This document shows positions 1 to 6,458 of a DNA stretch of 6,521 nucleotides, one piece after another. Under the pieces are notes generated by a model that was given only the letters and a program-made list of their open reading frames with translations, was not told the DNA's origin and searched no databases. Source of the stretch: Desulfobacteraceae bacterium UBA5616 (GTDB lineage Bacteria; Desulfobacterota; Desulfobacteria; Desulfobacterales; UBA5616); NCBI GenBank assembly GCA_002423615.1, contig DIKO01000077.1, forward strand, positions 1 to 6,521, in the 5' to 3' direction. The position numbers and the translations under genes are program-made. Numbering within the stretch: the stretch's first letter is position 1; each line of letters begins with the position of its first letter.

Positions 1-51
1 GTTATTATGGTCTAGTTTCTTTTTTCCATCAGACGGACATTTCAGGGCAAG
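1..51 (+). other. Leader before the first gene; possible tail of an upstream gene
   Basis: Frame 2 is open from base 2 to a TGA at 53-55. That stop overlaps the ATG of the next gene in the 4-base ATGA arrangement typical of translationally coupled genes. The other frames neither confirm nor exclude an upstream gene: frame 1 stops at 13-15 and frame 3 is open. Only 17 codons are visible, so no protein can be recognised. The only Shine-Dalgarno-like element is AGGG at 44-47, just four bases before the ATG. That poor spacing would fit coupling to an upstream gene. This is an inference from very little sequence. Confidence 0.2.
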
Positions 52-849
52 ATGAGAAATTCGAATCTGAAAAAAATATTAGACGATATTTACCAAAAAT
101 TCAACCGCAGAGATTTTGTCCATCCCGATCCACTTGAATTTTTATATGCCTACGGAAATGTCCGGGACCGTGAAATCGCGGGGCTCGTGGCCGCCTGTCT
201 GGCCTATGGCCGGGTAGCCCAGATCAACACCAGCGTGTGGAAAATATTAAGAAAAATGGGGCCTTCCCCGCTTGATTTTCTCACGGAAACCCGAAGCAGA
301 GATTTTTCATCCATATATCCCGGCTTTATCCACCGATTTGCCAAAACAGAACAAATTTCAGCCTTGCTTGCGGGGATAAAAAATGTCCTTGAAAAATACG
401 GGTCATTGTATGAATGCTTTCTATATCGGTTACGGCCCGGGGACGAAAACGTCCTGCCGGCCCTGAATTTTCTCGCCGGCGAATTAGTCGCCGGAGCGAA
501 TGGGAATCCGGGTCATCTGATGCCCCTGCCGGAGCGGGGGAGCGCGGGGAAACGACTACATCTGTACTTGAGATGGATGGTGAGAAAGGACGATGTGGAT
601 CCCGGCGGATGGGACGGGGTCCCGCCGGCCAAGCTCATCGTCCCCCTGGATGTCCATATGCACAGGGTTTGCACCCGGATGGAATTTACGCATAAGAAAC
701 AGGCGAACCTTAAAACCGCCATGGAAATCACGAATTGTTTTAGAGAGATTGACCCCGATGACCCGGTGAAATACGATTTCTCACTGACCCGGTTCGGCAT
801 CCGGAAGAAGGATGATTTGGAAGATTTTTTGATCGTCCGAAAGGACTGA
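52..849 (+). CDS. TIGR02757/DUF2400 family protein, possible HhH-GPD glycosylase-like fold
   Basis: This is a 265-residue soluble protein with no signal peptide or membrane segment. I recognise it as the TIGR02757 (DUF2400) family from three blocks: the N-terminal DREIAGLVAACLAYGRV (residues 38-54), GSAGKRLHLYLRWMVRKDD (163-181), and LIVPLDVHMHRVCTRMEF (195-212) followed by DPDDPVKYDFSLTRFGI (234-250). The length is normal for the family and the gene looks intact. No function has been established that I know of. The DVHMHRVC block resembles the VDTHIFRVCNR block of endonuclease III, where the Asp is catalytic, so a relation to the HhH-GPD DNA glycosylase superfamily is my inference. Candidate catalytic residues would be Lys167 and Asp200. 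The cysteines that bind the endonuclease III Fe-S cluster are absent; only Cys49, Cys122, Cys207 and Cys229 are present, in no such pattern. ATG 52 is the only plausible start, because an in-frame TAG lies at 13-15 and no ATG, GTG or TTG falls between. The fumarase gene starts 94 bases downstream on the same strand and appears to have its own promoter. Confidence 0.88.
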   Translation: MRNSNLKKILDDIYQKFNRRDFVHPDPLEFLYAYGNVRDREIAGLVAACLAYGRVAQINTSVWKILRKMGPSPLDFLTETRSRDFSSIYPGFIHRFAKTEQISALLAGIKNVLEKYGSLYECFLYRLRPGDENVLPALNFLAGELVAGANGNPGHLMPLPERGSAGKRLHLYLRWMVRKDDVDPGGWDGVPPAKLIVPLDVHMHRVCTRMEFTHKKQANLKTAMEITNCFREIDPDDPVKYDFSLTRFGIRKKDDLEDFLIVRKD

Positions 850-865
850 ACCGGATGGATTGTCC

Positions 866-894
866 TTGACATAAGTAAAACTTACTACTAAAGT
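866..894 (+). promoter_or_regulatory. Candidate sigma-70-type promoter for the fumarase gene
   Basis: A perfect TTGACA lies at 866-871. Exactly 17 bases later TAAAGT (889-894) matches the TATAAT consensus at four of six positions. Transcription would start near 901, about 40 bases before the fumarase ATG. The region between the boxes is AT-rich. The prediction is by eye; the -10 is imperfect and overlaps the palindromes and hairpin listed separately. Confidence 0.4.
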
Positions 895-896
895 AG
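872..896. promoter_or_regulatory. Two abutting perfect palindromes, candidate operator
   Basis: TAAGT-AAA-ACTTA (872-884) is followed directly by CTACT-AA-AGTAG (885-896). Each has perfect 5-base arms. Together they fill the spacer and -10 of the candidate fumarase promoter, where a repressor would act. I do not recognise the sequence as a Rex, Fnr, Fur or Crp site, so the regulator is unknown. Short palindromes in AT-rich DNA can arise by chance; two back to back in a promoter are less likely to. Confidence 0.35.
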
Positions 897-923
897 CCGC
901 TTTCCGGCTGCTCTATTATTTTT
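892..923 (+). terminator. Possible intrinsic terminator after gene 1
   Basis: AGTAGCCG (892-899) pairs with CGGCTGCT (905-912) around the loop CTTTC. The 8-bp stem contains one G-U pair. It is followed by a T-rich run (913-923) containing five consecutive T. This could end transcripts of the first gene 43 bases after its stop codon. The stem overlaps the -10 box of the candidate fumarase promoter, so a fumarase transcript starting near 901 would lack the left arm and escape termination. The T-run is interrupted by A, so strength is uncertain. Confidence 0.4.
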
Positions 924-943
924 CATTCAAGGAGAAAGCATAA

Positions 944-2554
944 ATGGTTGAATTTAAGTATCAGGAAATGTTTCCGCTGGGAGAGGACGCCACGGAATAT
1001 CGCCTGTTGAGCAGGGAGCACATTTCCGTTGCGACCCTGGCTGGCGTCGATGTTGTCAAAATCGCCCCCGAAGGACTGACCCTGCTGGCCGAAACCGCAT
1101 TCCGGGATGTGGCCCATCTGTTAAGGCAAAAACACCTTAAGCAGTTAAACTCCATTGTCGATGATCCGGGCGCATCGAAGAACGACCGGTGTGTGGCCCT
1201 GGAAATGATCAAGAACGCCGTTATTTCGGCGGAAGGCGTATTCCCCCTGTGTCAGGATACGGGAACGGCGGTTGTCATGGGGAAAAAAGGCCAAAGGGTC
1301 TGGACGGCGGAAAACGATAAGGAGGCCCTGTCCCGGGGGGTTTTTAACGCCTACACCCAAAATAATTTAAGATACTCCCAGAACGCGCCGCTCACCATGT
1401 ATGAGGAGAAAAATACCGGCTGCAACCTGCCGGCCCAGATCGATCTTTATGCAGAGCCCGGAGATGCGTACAAATTTCTTTTTATCGCCAAGGGCGGCGG
1501 CTCCGGCAACAAGGTTTACCTTTACCAGGAGACCAAGGCGGTGCTGACCCCGGAAACCCTTCCCGAATTCATGAAATCAAAGATGAAAACCCTGGGGACC
1601 GCCGCATGCCCGCCTTACCATCTGGCTTTTGTGGTGGGAGGAACCTCGGCGGAAATGAATCTGAAAACCGTTAAACTCGCCACTGCGGGATATCTGGACG
1701 GCCTTCCCGCCAACGGAAACGAGCTGGGCCATGCTTTCCGGGATATCGCCCTCGAGGAGAAACTGCTTGAGATGTCGCGTGATCTGGGGCTGGGAGCACA
1801 GTTCGGGGGAAAATATTTCTGCCTGGACACCCGGGTTATCCGGCTGCCCCGTCATGGGGCCTCATGCCCCATTGGACTGGGTGTAAGCTGCAGCGCCGAC
1901 CGGAATATCAAAGCCAAAATTACCCGGGAGGGGATTTTTCTTGAAAAGCTGGAAACGGACCCGGCAAAATTTCTGCCCCGGGTGGAAGAAACGGACGACG
2001 ATGCGGTTCAACTTGACCTGAACCAGCCCATGGATCAAATCCGGTCCATCCTGACCCGGTACCCGGTGGCCACCCGTCTGAAGCTTTCCGGTAAAATCGT
2101 TGTGGCCAGGGACATCGCCCATGCCAGACTTAAGGAAAGACTCGATCAGGGGCAAGGGCTTCCCCAGTATGTAAAGGACCATATCATCTATTATGCGGGC
2201 CCGGCCAAAACACCCAGGGGACATGCTTCCGGCTCCTTCGGCCCCACCACCGCGTCCCGGATGGATCCCTATGTTCCCATTTTCCAGAAGCTGGGGGGAT
2301 CCATGGTGATGCTGGCCAAGGGAAACCGGACCCGAACCGTCACCGATTCCTGCAAAGCCCATGGGGGGTTTTACCTGGGCTCCATCGGAGGCCCGGCGGC
2401 AAGGCTGGGCAAGGAATGCATTACGGACGTCAAGGTATTGGAATTTCCCGAGCTGGGCATGGAGGCGATTTATGAAATTACCGTCAAGGATTTCCCGGCG
2501 TTTATCCTGGTGGATGACAAGGGGAATGATTTTTTTGAGTCCCTGTTAAAATAA
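944..2554 (+). CDS. fumA: Fumarate hydratase, class I, single-chain (fused alpha and beta domains)
   Basis: It catalyses reversible hydration of fumarate to (S)-malate in the cytoplasm, using an oxygen-sensitive [4Fe-4S] cluster as Lewis acid. The 536 residues closely resemble E. coli FumA/FumB (about 548) over their whole length, but lack the short Cys-containing C-terminal tail I recall for FumA. The N-terminal alpha part (to about residue 330) carries the expected cluster cysteines: Cys103 (PLCQDTGT), Cys222 (AACPPYH) and Cys316 (GVSCSADRN). The C-terminal beta part carries VARDIAHA (387-394), HASGSFGPTTASRMDPY (427-443) and MVMLAKGNR (454-462). Residues aligning with the substrate-binding and catalytic set of the Leishmania enzyme are all present: Gln104, Asp105, Arg143, Gly186, Arg389, Thr435, Arg439 and Lys459. 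ATG 944 is supported by AAGGAGA at 929-935 and by the N-terminus (FKYQEMFPL) matching the family. The pyruvate:ferredoxin oxidoreductase gene follows after 81 bases and may be co-transcribed. The gene is intact. A role in an oxidative or a reductive citric acid cycle cannot be decided from sequence. Confidence 0.96.
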   Translation: MVEFKYQEMFPLGEDATEYRLLSREHISVATLAGVDVVKIAPEGLTLLAETAFRDVAHLLRQKHLKQLNSIVDDPGASKNDRCVALEMIKNAVISAEGVFPLCQDTGTAVVMGKKGQRVWTAENDKEALSRGVFNAYTQNNLRYSQNAPLTMYEEKNTGCNLPAQIDLYAEPGDAYKFLFIAKGGGSGNKVYLYQETKAVLTPETLPEFMKSKMKTLGTAACPPYHLAFVVGGTSAEMNLKTVKLATAGYLDGLPANGNELGHAFRDIALEEKLLEMSRDLGLGAQFGGKYFCLDTRVIRLPRHGASCPIGLGVSCSADRNIKAKITREGIFLEKLETDPAKFLPRVEETDDDAVQLDLNQPMDQIRSILTRYPVATRLKLSGKIVVARDIAHARLKERLDQGQGLPQYVKDHIIYYAGPAKTPRGHASGSFGPTTASRMDPYVPIFQKLGGSMVMLAKGNRTRTVTDSCKAHGGFYLGSIGGPAARLGKECITDVKVLEFPELGMEAIYEITVKDFPAFILVDDKGNDFFESLLK

Positions 2555-2635
2555 CGGGTTAAAATAAGATCGACGCCGTCTTTTCGGGAACGAAAGGGGC
2601 GAATTCGTTAAAATACGACATAAAGGAGCAATTGT
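2555..2635 (+). promoter_or_regulatory. Leader between fumarase and pyruvate:ferredoxin oxidoreductase genes
   Basis: This 81-base gap holds several signals. The word GTTAAAATA occurs at 2545-2553 (across the fumarase stop), 2558-2566 and 2607-2615. Each copy contains TAAAAT, one base off a consensus -10, but none has a convincing -35 at normal spacing; TTGAGT at 2535-2540 sits 19 bases before the second copy. A hairpin at 2579-2598 pairs TCTTTTCG with CGAAAGGG around a GGAA (GNRA-type) tetraloop and has no T-run after it, so it is unlikely to terminate transcription. AAAGGAG at 2622-2628, seven bases before the ATG, is a strong Shine-Dalgarno and fixes the start of the next gene. Read-through from the fumarase is plausible. 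Confidence 0.4.
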
Positions 2636-5600
2636 ATGCCAAAAAAAATGAAAACCATGGATGGAAACACCGCCGCCGCCCATGTGGCCTATGCCATGAG
2701 CGACGTGGCCGCGATTTATCCGATCACCCCCTCGACGCCCATGGGCGAAATCTGTGATGAGTGGGCGGCCAATGGGCTGAAAAATATTTTCGGCCAACCC
2801 CTGATCGTCAGACAACTTCAATCCGAGGCCGGCGCCGCCGGAGCCGTTCACGGTTCCCTGGCCGCGGGCGCTTTGACCACGACGTTTACGGCTTCTCAGG
2901 GATTGCTGCTGATGATTCCCAACATGTATAAAATCGCCGGTGAAGTCCTCCCCGGTGTTTTTCATGTGACGGCAAGGGCCATTGCGGCCCATGCCCTGTC
3001 CATTTTCGGGGATCATCAGGATGTCATGGCCGTCCGGCAGACCGGTTTTTGTCTCCTGTCCTCAGCCTCGGTCCAGGAGGCCATGGACCTGGCCCTGGTG
3101 GCTCATCTTTCCGCCATCGAGGGCAGCGTTCCTTTTGTTCATTTTTTTGACGGATTCAGGACCTCCCACGAAATTCAGAAGATCGAAACGATTGATTATC
3201 AGGATATGGCCAAACTGGTGAACCAGGATGCGTTAAAGGCCTTCAGGGCCAGGGCCGCCAATCCCGAGCGTCCGGAACTGCGGGGAACCGCTCAGAACCC
3301 GGATATTTATTTTCAGGGAATCGAGGCTGCAAATCCCTACTGGGAACGTATTCCGAAAATCGTCATGGACAACATGAAAAAGGTCGGGGATCTCACCGGC
3401 CGGAAATACAAACTTTTCGATTACGTGGGTGCTCCCGATGCGACCAACGTGGTGGTATCCATGGGGTCCTCCTGTGAAACCATTGAAGAAGTGGTGAATT
3501 ATTTAACGGCAAAAGGTGAAAAGGTGGGTCTCGTGAAGGTCCGGCTGTATCGCCCATTTGTCACGGAAAAGTTTTTCGATGCCCTTCCGGCCACCGCAAA
3601 ACGCATTGCGGTGCTGGACCGCACCAAGGAGCGGGGCGCTCTGGGCGACCCCATGTATGTGGATATCTGTACGGCTTTTATGGAAAAAGGTAAAACCGCC
3701 ACGATCATCAACGGCCGGTACGGTCTGGGGTCAAAGGAATTTACGCCGGGTATGGCCAAGGCCGTATTTGACAACCTCGCAGGCGAAGCCCCGAAAAATC
3801 ACTTTACCGTGGGCATCATCGATGATGTTTCCCATTCTTCCCTGGAGTTCGAAGAAGGGTTCGATGTGGCGCCCGAAGGCACGGTGCAGTGCAAATTCTG
3901 GGGTCTTGGGGCTGATGGAACCGTCGGCGCCAATAAAAGTGCCATCAAGATCATCGGTGATAACACCGATATGTATGCCCAGGCGTATTTCGCCTATGAT
4001 TCAAAGAAATCCGGCGGGTTGACCGTTTCCCATCTTCGGTTCGGCAAGACGCCCATCAAATCCACCTACCAGATCGACGCAGCGGATTACGTGGCCTGCC
4101 ATAAATCCAATTATGTATCCATCTATGATGTACTTTCAGGATTGAAGGAAGGCGGCACCTTTGTGTTGAATTCCAACTGGTCCCTTTCGGACATGGAAGA
4201 AAAGCTTCCCGCCTCCATGAAGAAGACCCTGGCCGACAGGAAAATCAGATTTTACAATATCGATGCCGTGAAAATCGCCGGTGAAATCGGTCTCGGACAG
4301 CGCGTCAACATGATCATGCAGACGGCCTTTTTCAAACTCGCCAACGTTATTCCTCTGGACGACGCCATTAAATACCTGAAAGACCAGATCGTGGGCATGT
4401 TCGGAAAAAAAGGGGAACACCTCGTCCGGATGAATTTCGCCGCCGTGGACAACACCCTTGCCAATCTAGAGGAAATCAAATACCCGGCATCATGGGCAAC
4501 CGCCACGGAAATCCCTTCCCCCCCCCGCAAAGAAGAACCGGATTTTGTGAAAAACGTCGTCCGTCCCATTATCAGTCAGAATGGGGATAAGATGCCCGTG
4601 GGCGCTTTTTCTCCCGATGGTATCTTCCCCGTTGCAACTTCCAGGTATGAAAAGCGGGGGGTTTCAATTGCCGTTCCGGAGTGGATCAAGGAGAACTGCA
4701 TTCAGTGCAACCAGTGCGCCATGGTCTGTCCTCATGCCGCCATTCGTCCCGTTCTGTTGACCGGTGATGAGCTGGCAAAAGCGCCGGAAGGATTTGAGGC
4801 GATCAAAGCACAGGGCAAGGAGGTCGCCGGGCATCATTTCCGGATGCAGGTCTATGCCCTGGATTGCATGGGGTGCGGGAATTGCGCGGATATCTGTCCT
4901 GCCAAGCAAAAGGCCCTGGTGATGAAACCCCTGGAAACCCAGACGGCCGTTCAGGTTCCCAATACCGAGTATGCTGAAAGCCTGCCGGTCAAAGACAAGC
5001 TTGTCAAACGCGCAACCCTTAAGGGAAGCCAGTTCTGCAAACCCCTTCTGGAGTTCTCCGGCGCATGTGCGGGATGCGGGGAAACGCCCTACGCCAAACT
5101 CCTCACCCAGTTGTTCGGAGAACGGATGTTCATCGGGAATGCCACCGGCTGTACTTCCATCTGGGGGGGAAGCGCGCCGGCTATTCCCTACTGCGTCAAC
5201 CAGGACGGTTTCGGGCCGACCTGGGGAAACTCTCTGTTTGAAGATCCTGCTGAATTCACCTACGGCATGTTTCTGGCCACCAAGGGAAAGCGTGAAAACC
5301 TTGCGCAACTGATGGCGCAGGCACTTGGCACCGATATCGATCAAGCGCTTAAAGACGCCATGCAGGGCTGGATGGACAACGTGAGGGACGCCGATGGATC
5401 TATGCTTTACGGGGATCAACTGAAAGCCCTTTTGCCCGGGTATGCCGGAAATGTCCTTTTGGATGAAATCGCCGGGATGGCCTCTCTGTTCACCAAGAAA
5501 TCCTTCTGGGTTTTCCTGGGGGACGGCGCCGCCTACGACATCGCCTACGGCGGCATCGATCACATCCTGGCATCCGGGGAGGATATCAATGTCTTCGTTT

Positions 5601-6178
5601 TCGACACCGAGGTGTATTCCAATACCGGCGGGCAGTCGTCCAAGGCGACCCCGACAGGGTCTGTGGCCAAGTTCGCCGCTTCGGGAAAGAAAACCACCAA
5701 AAAAGACATGGGACGAATGGCCATGACCTACGGGTATGTCTATGTGGCCAGTGTGGCCATGGGCGCCAATAAAAATCAGCTGATGAAGGCGATCATCGAA
5801 GCGGAGAGTTACGACGGCCCATCGCTGATCTTCGGCTATTCCCCCTGCATCAACCACGGGATCAAAAAAGGCATGGGAAAAAGCCAGGAAGAGGAGAAAC
5901 TGGCGGTCTCATCCGGTTACTGGCCGTTGTATCGGTACAATCCCCTGCTCAAGGCCGAGGGCAAGAACCCCTTTGTCCTGGATTCCAAGGAACCCGACGG
6001 TACCATTCAGGAATTTCTTTCCGGTGAAATAAGGTACGCCTCCCTGGAAAAAGCCTTCCCGGAAGAGTCTAGAAAGCTTAGAGGCCGGATTGAAAAAGAA
6101 TATATCGATCGGTATGAAACCCTGAAGGTCATGGCCGACCCGACTTCCATCTGTACGACGGAAAACAAAACCGTGTAA
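2636..6178 (+). CDS. nifJ: Pyruvate:ferredoxin (flavodoxin) oxidoreductase, single-chain
   Basis: It oxidatively decarboxylates pyruvate with CoA to acetyl-CoA and CO2, passing electrons to ferredoxin or flavodoxin. The reverse reaction fixes CO2 onto acetyl-CoA. It is cytoplasmic, usually a homodimer, with thiamine diphosphate and three [4Fe-4S] clusters per chain. The 1180 residues follow the D. africanus enzyme closely. The N-terminal pyrimidine-binding domain has YPITPSTPMGE (28-38) and active-site Thr31, Glu64 and Arg114. The two-cluster ferredoxin domain has Cys688/691/694/698 and Cys744/747/750/754. The proximal cluster ligands are Cys811, Cys814, Cys839 and Cys1071. The diphosphate/Mg-binding domain has Asp963, Thr991 and EVYSNTGGQ with Asn996. 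Two oddities stand out. The usual GDGWAYDIG motif reads GDGAAYDIA (962-970), and the chain ends at 1180 without the oxygen-protective C-terminal extension of D. africanus. A C9 run (4518-4526) lies in the linker before the ferredoxin domain. Despite the symbol there is no sign of nitrogen-fixation genes here, so a central catabolic or anabolic role is likely. The start is fixed by AAAGGAG at 2622-2628 and by the family N-terminus (MDGNTAAAHVAYAMS). Confidence 0.98.
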   Translation: MPKKMKTMDGNTAAAHVAYAMSDVAAIYPITPSTPMGEICDEWAANGLKNIFGQPLIVRQLQSEAGAAGAVHGSLAAGALTTTFTASQGLLLMIPNMYKIAGEVLPGVFHVTARAIAAHALSIFGDHQDVMAVRQTGFCLLSSASVQEAMDLALVAHLSAIEGSVPFVHFFDGFRTSHEIQKIETIDYQDMAKLVNQDALKAFRARAANPERPELRGTAQNPDIYFQGIEAANPYWERIPKIVMDNMKKVGDLTGRKYKLFDYVGAPDATNVVVSMGSSCETIEEVVNYLTAKGEKVGLVKVRLYRPFVTEKFFDALPATAKRIAVLDRTKERGALGDPMYVDICTAFMEKGKTATIINGRYGLGSKEFTPGMAKAVFDNLAGEAPKNHFTVGIIDDVSHSSLEFEEGFDVAPEGTVQCKFWGLGADGTVGANKSAIKIIGDNTDMYAQAYFAYDSKKSGGLTVSHLRFGKTPIKSTYQIDAADYVACHKSNYVSIYDVLSGLKEGGTFVLNSNWSLSDMEEKLPASMKKTLADRKIRFYNIDAVKIAGEIGLGQRVNMIMQTAFFKLANVIPLDDAIKYLKDQIVGMFGKKGEHLVRMNFAAVDNTLANLEEIKYPASWATATEIPSPPRKEEPDFVKNVVRPIISQNGDKMPVGAFSPDGIFPVATSRYEKRGVSIAVPEWIKENCIQCNQCAMVCPHAAIRPVLLTGDELAKAPEGFEAIKAQGKEVAGHHFRMQVYALDCMGCGNCADICPAKQKALVMKPLETQTAVQVPNTEYAESLPVKDKLVKRATLKGSQFCKPLLEFSGACAGCGETPYAKLLTQLFGERMFIGNATGCTSIWGGSAPAIPYCVNQDGFGPTWGNSLFEDPAEFTYGMFLATKGKRENLAQLMAQALGTDIDQALKDAMQGWMDNVRDADGSMLYGDQLKALLPGYAGNVLLDEIAGMASLFTKKSFWVFLGDGAAYDIAYGGIDHILASGEDINVFVFDTEVYSNTGGQSSKATPTGSVAKFAASGKKTTKKDMGRMAMTYGYVYVASVAMGANKNQLMKAIIEAESYDGPSLIFGYSPCINHGIKKGMGKSQEEEKLAVSSGYWPLYRYNPLLKAEGKNPFVLDSKEPDGTIQEFLSGEIRYASLEKAFPEESRKLRGRIEKEYIDRYETLKVMADPTSICTTENKTV

Positions 6179-6199
6179 TTTTTGCAGTCCCCGGATAGA

Positions 6200-6234
6200 A
6201 CAATGGCCGTCAAACCTGATTTGGCGGCCGTTGT
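6200..6234 (+). terminator. Strong hairpin after the pyruvate:ferredoxin oxidoreductase gene
   Basis: Bases 6200-6214 pair with 6220-6234 to give a 15-bp stem with two G-U pairs and the loop CCTGA. It starts 22 bases after the stop codon. Position and strength fit a transcription end or a 3'-end-stabilising hairpin. There is no T-run after it (AATCCTGAGG follows), so it is not a textbook intrinsic terminator and may act with Rho or as an RNase barrier. On the minus strand it is followed only by TTCTATCC. Confidence 0.5.
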
Positions 6235-6253
6235 AATCCTGAGGGTGGGACCT

Positions 6254-6358
6254 GTTTCAACCCGATGTCCTTCTGTTGTTCACCCGGCAGTGGATAAAAC
6301 TTTTTTTTGGCATCCCGGTCAAATGCCGCGGGTGAAAGTAAAGCCGGATTTTTGAAAC
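6254..6358. repeat. Nested inverted repeats, possible structured RNA or DNA element
   Basis: GTTTCAA (6254-6260) is the exact reverse complement of TTGAAAC (6352-6358). Inside it, TTCACCCG (6279-6286) is the exact reverse complement of CGGGTGAA (6329-6336). Inside that, GGCAT (6309-6313) pairs with ATGCC (6323-6327). A T8 run sits at 6301-6308. The ordered nesting suggests a folded element, but the arms are short and the outer loops long, so chance is a real alternative. Confidence 0.25.
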
Positions 6359-6458
6359 CTATGTTCTTCCGGGGTCTGTCCAATCTGATCCTTTCCGGGA
6401 AAATAAGAATAACTCTTCGTCTTTATTGATCGTTATGGATAATTAGGGTGCTATCGGC

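Noticed and set aside
473..494. TCGCCGG direct repeat (15-base period) and overlapping CCGGCGA/TCGCCGG inverted repeat in gene 1
   Set aside because: It is short and GC-rich, and it encodes an in-frame Ala-Gly repeat in a variable part of the protein. Most likely it is a small local duplication or chance.
1862..2362. 166-codon open frame on the minus strand
   Set aside because: It is antisense to conserved fumarase active-site regions, with no recognisable domain.
4664..5857. 397-codon open frame on the minus strand
   Set aside because: It lies fully antisense to the catalytic half of the oxidoreductase, whose sequence explains every codon. Its translation is Gly/His-rich with no recognisable domain, as expected for a shadow in GC-biased coding DNA.
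2636..6178. Reading nifJ as evidence for nitrogen fixation
   Set aside because: The symbol is historical. No nif genes or -24/-12 promoter are visible, and the enzyme is common in anaerobes for pyruvate metabolism.
6301..6308. T8 run as an intrinsic terminator
   Set aside because: No stable hairpin directly precedes it on the plus strand; the nearby GGCAT/ATGCC stem lies after it. On the minus strand the stem would be followed by A residues.
6203..6355. 50-codon plus-strand frame after the oxidoreductase
   Set aside because: It starts inside the left arm of the 15-bp hairpin, has no Shine-Dalgarno, has unremarkable composition, and ends just before the outer inverted repeat.
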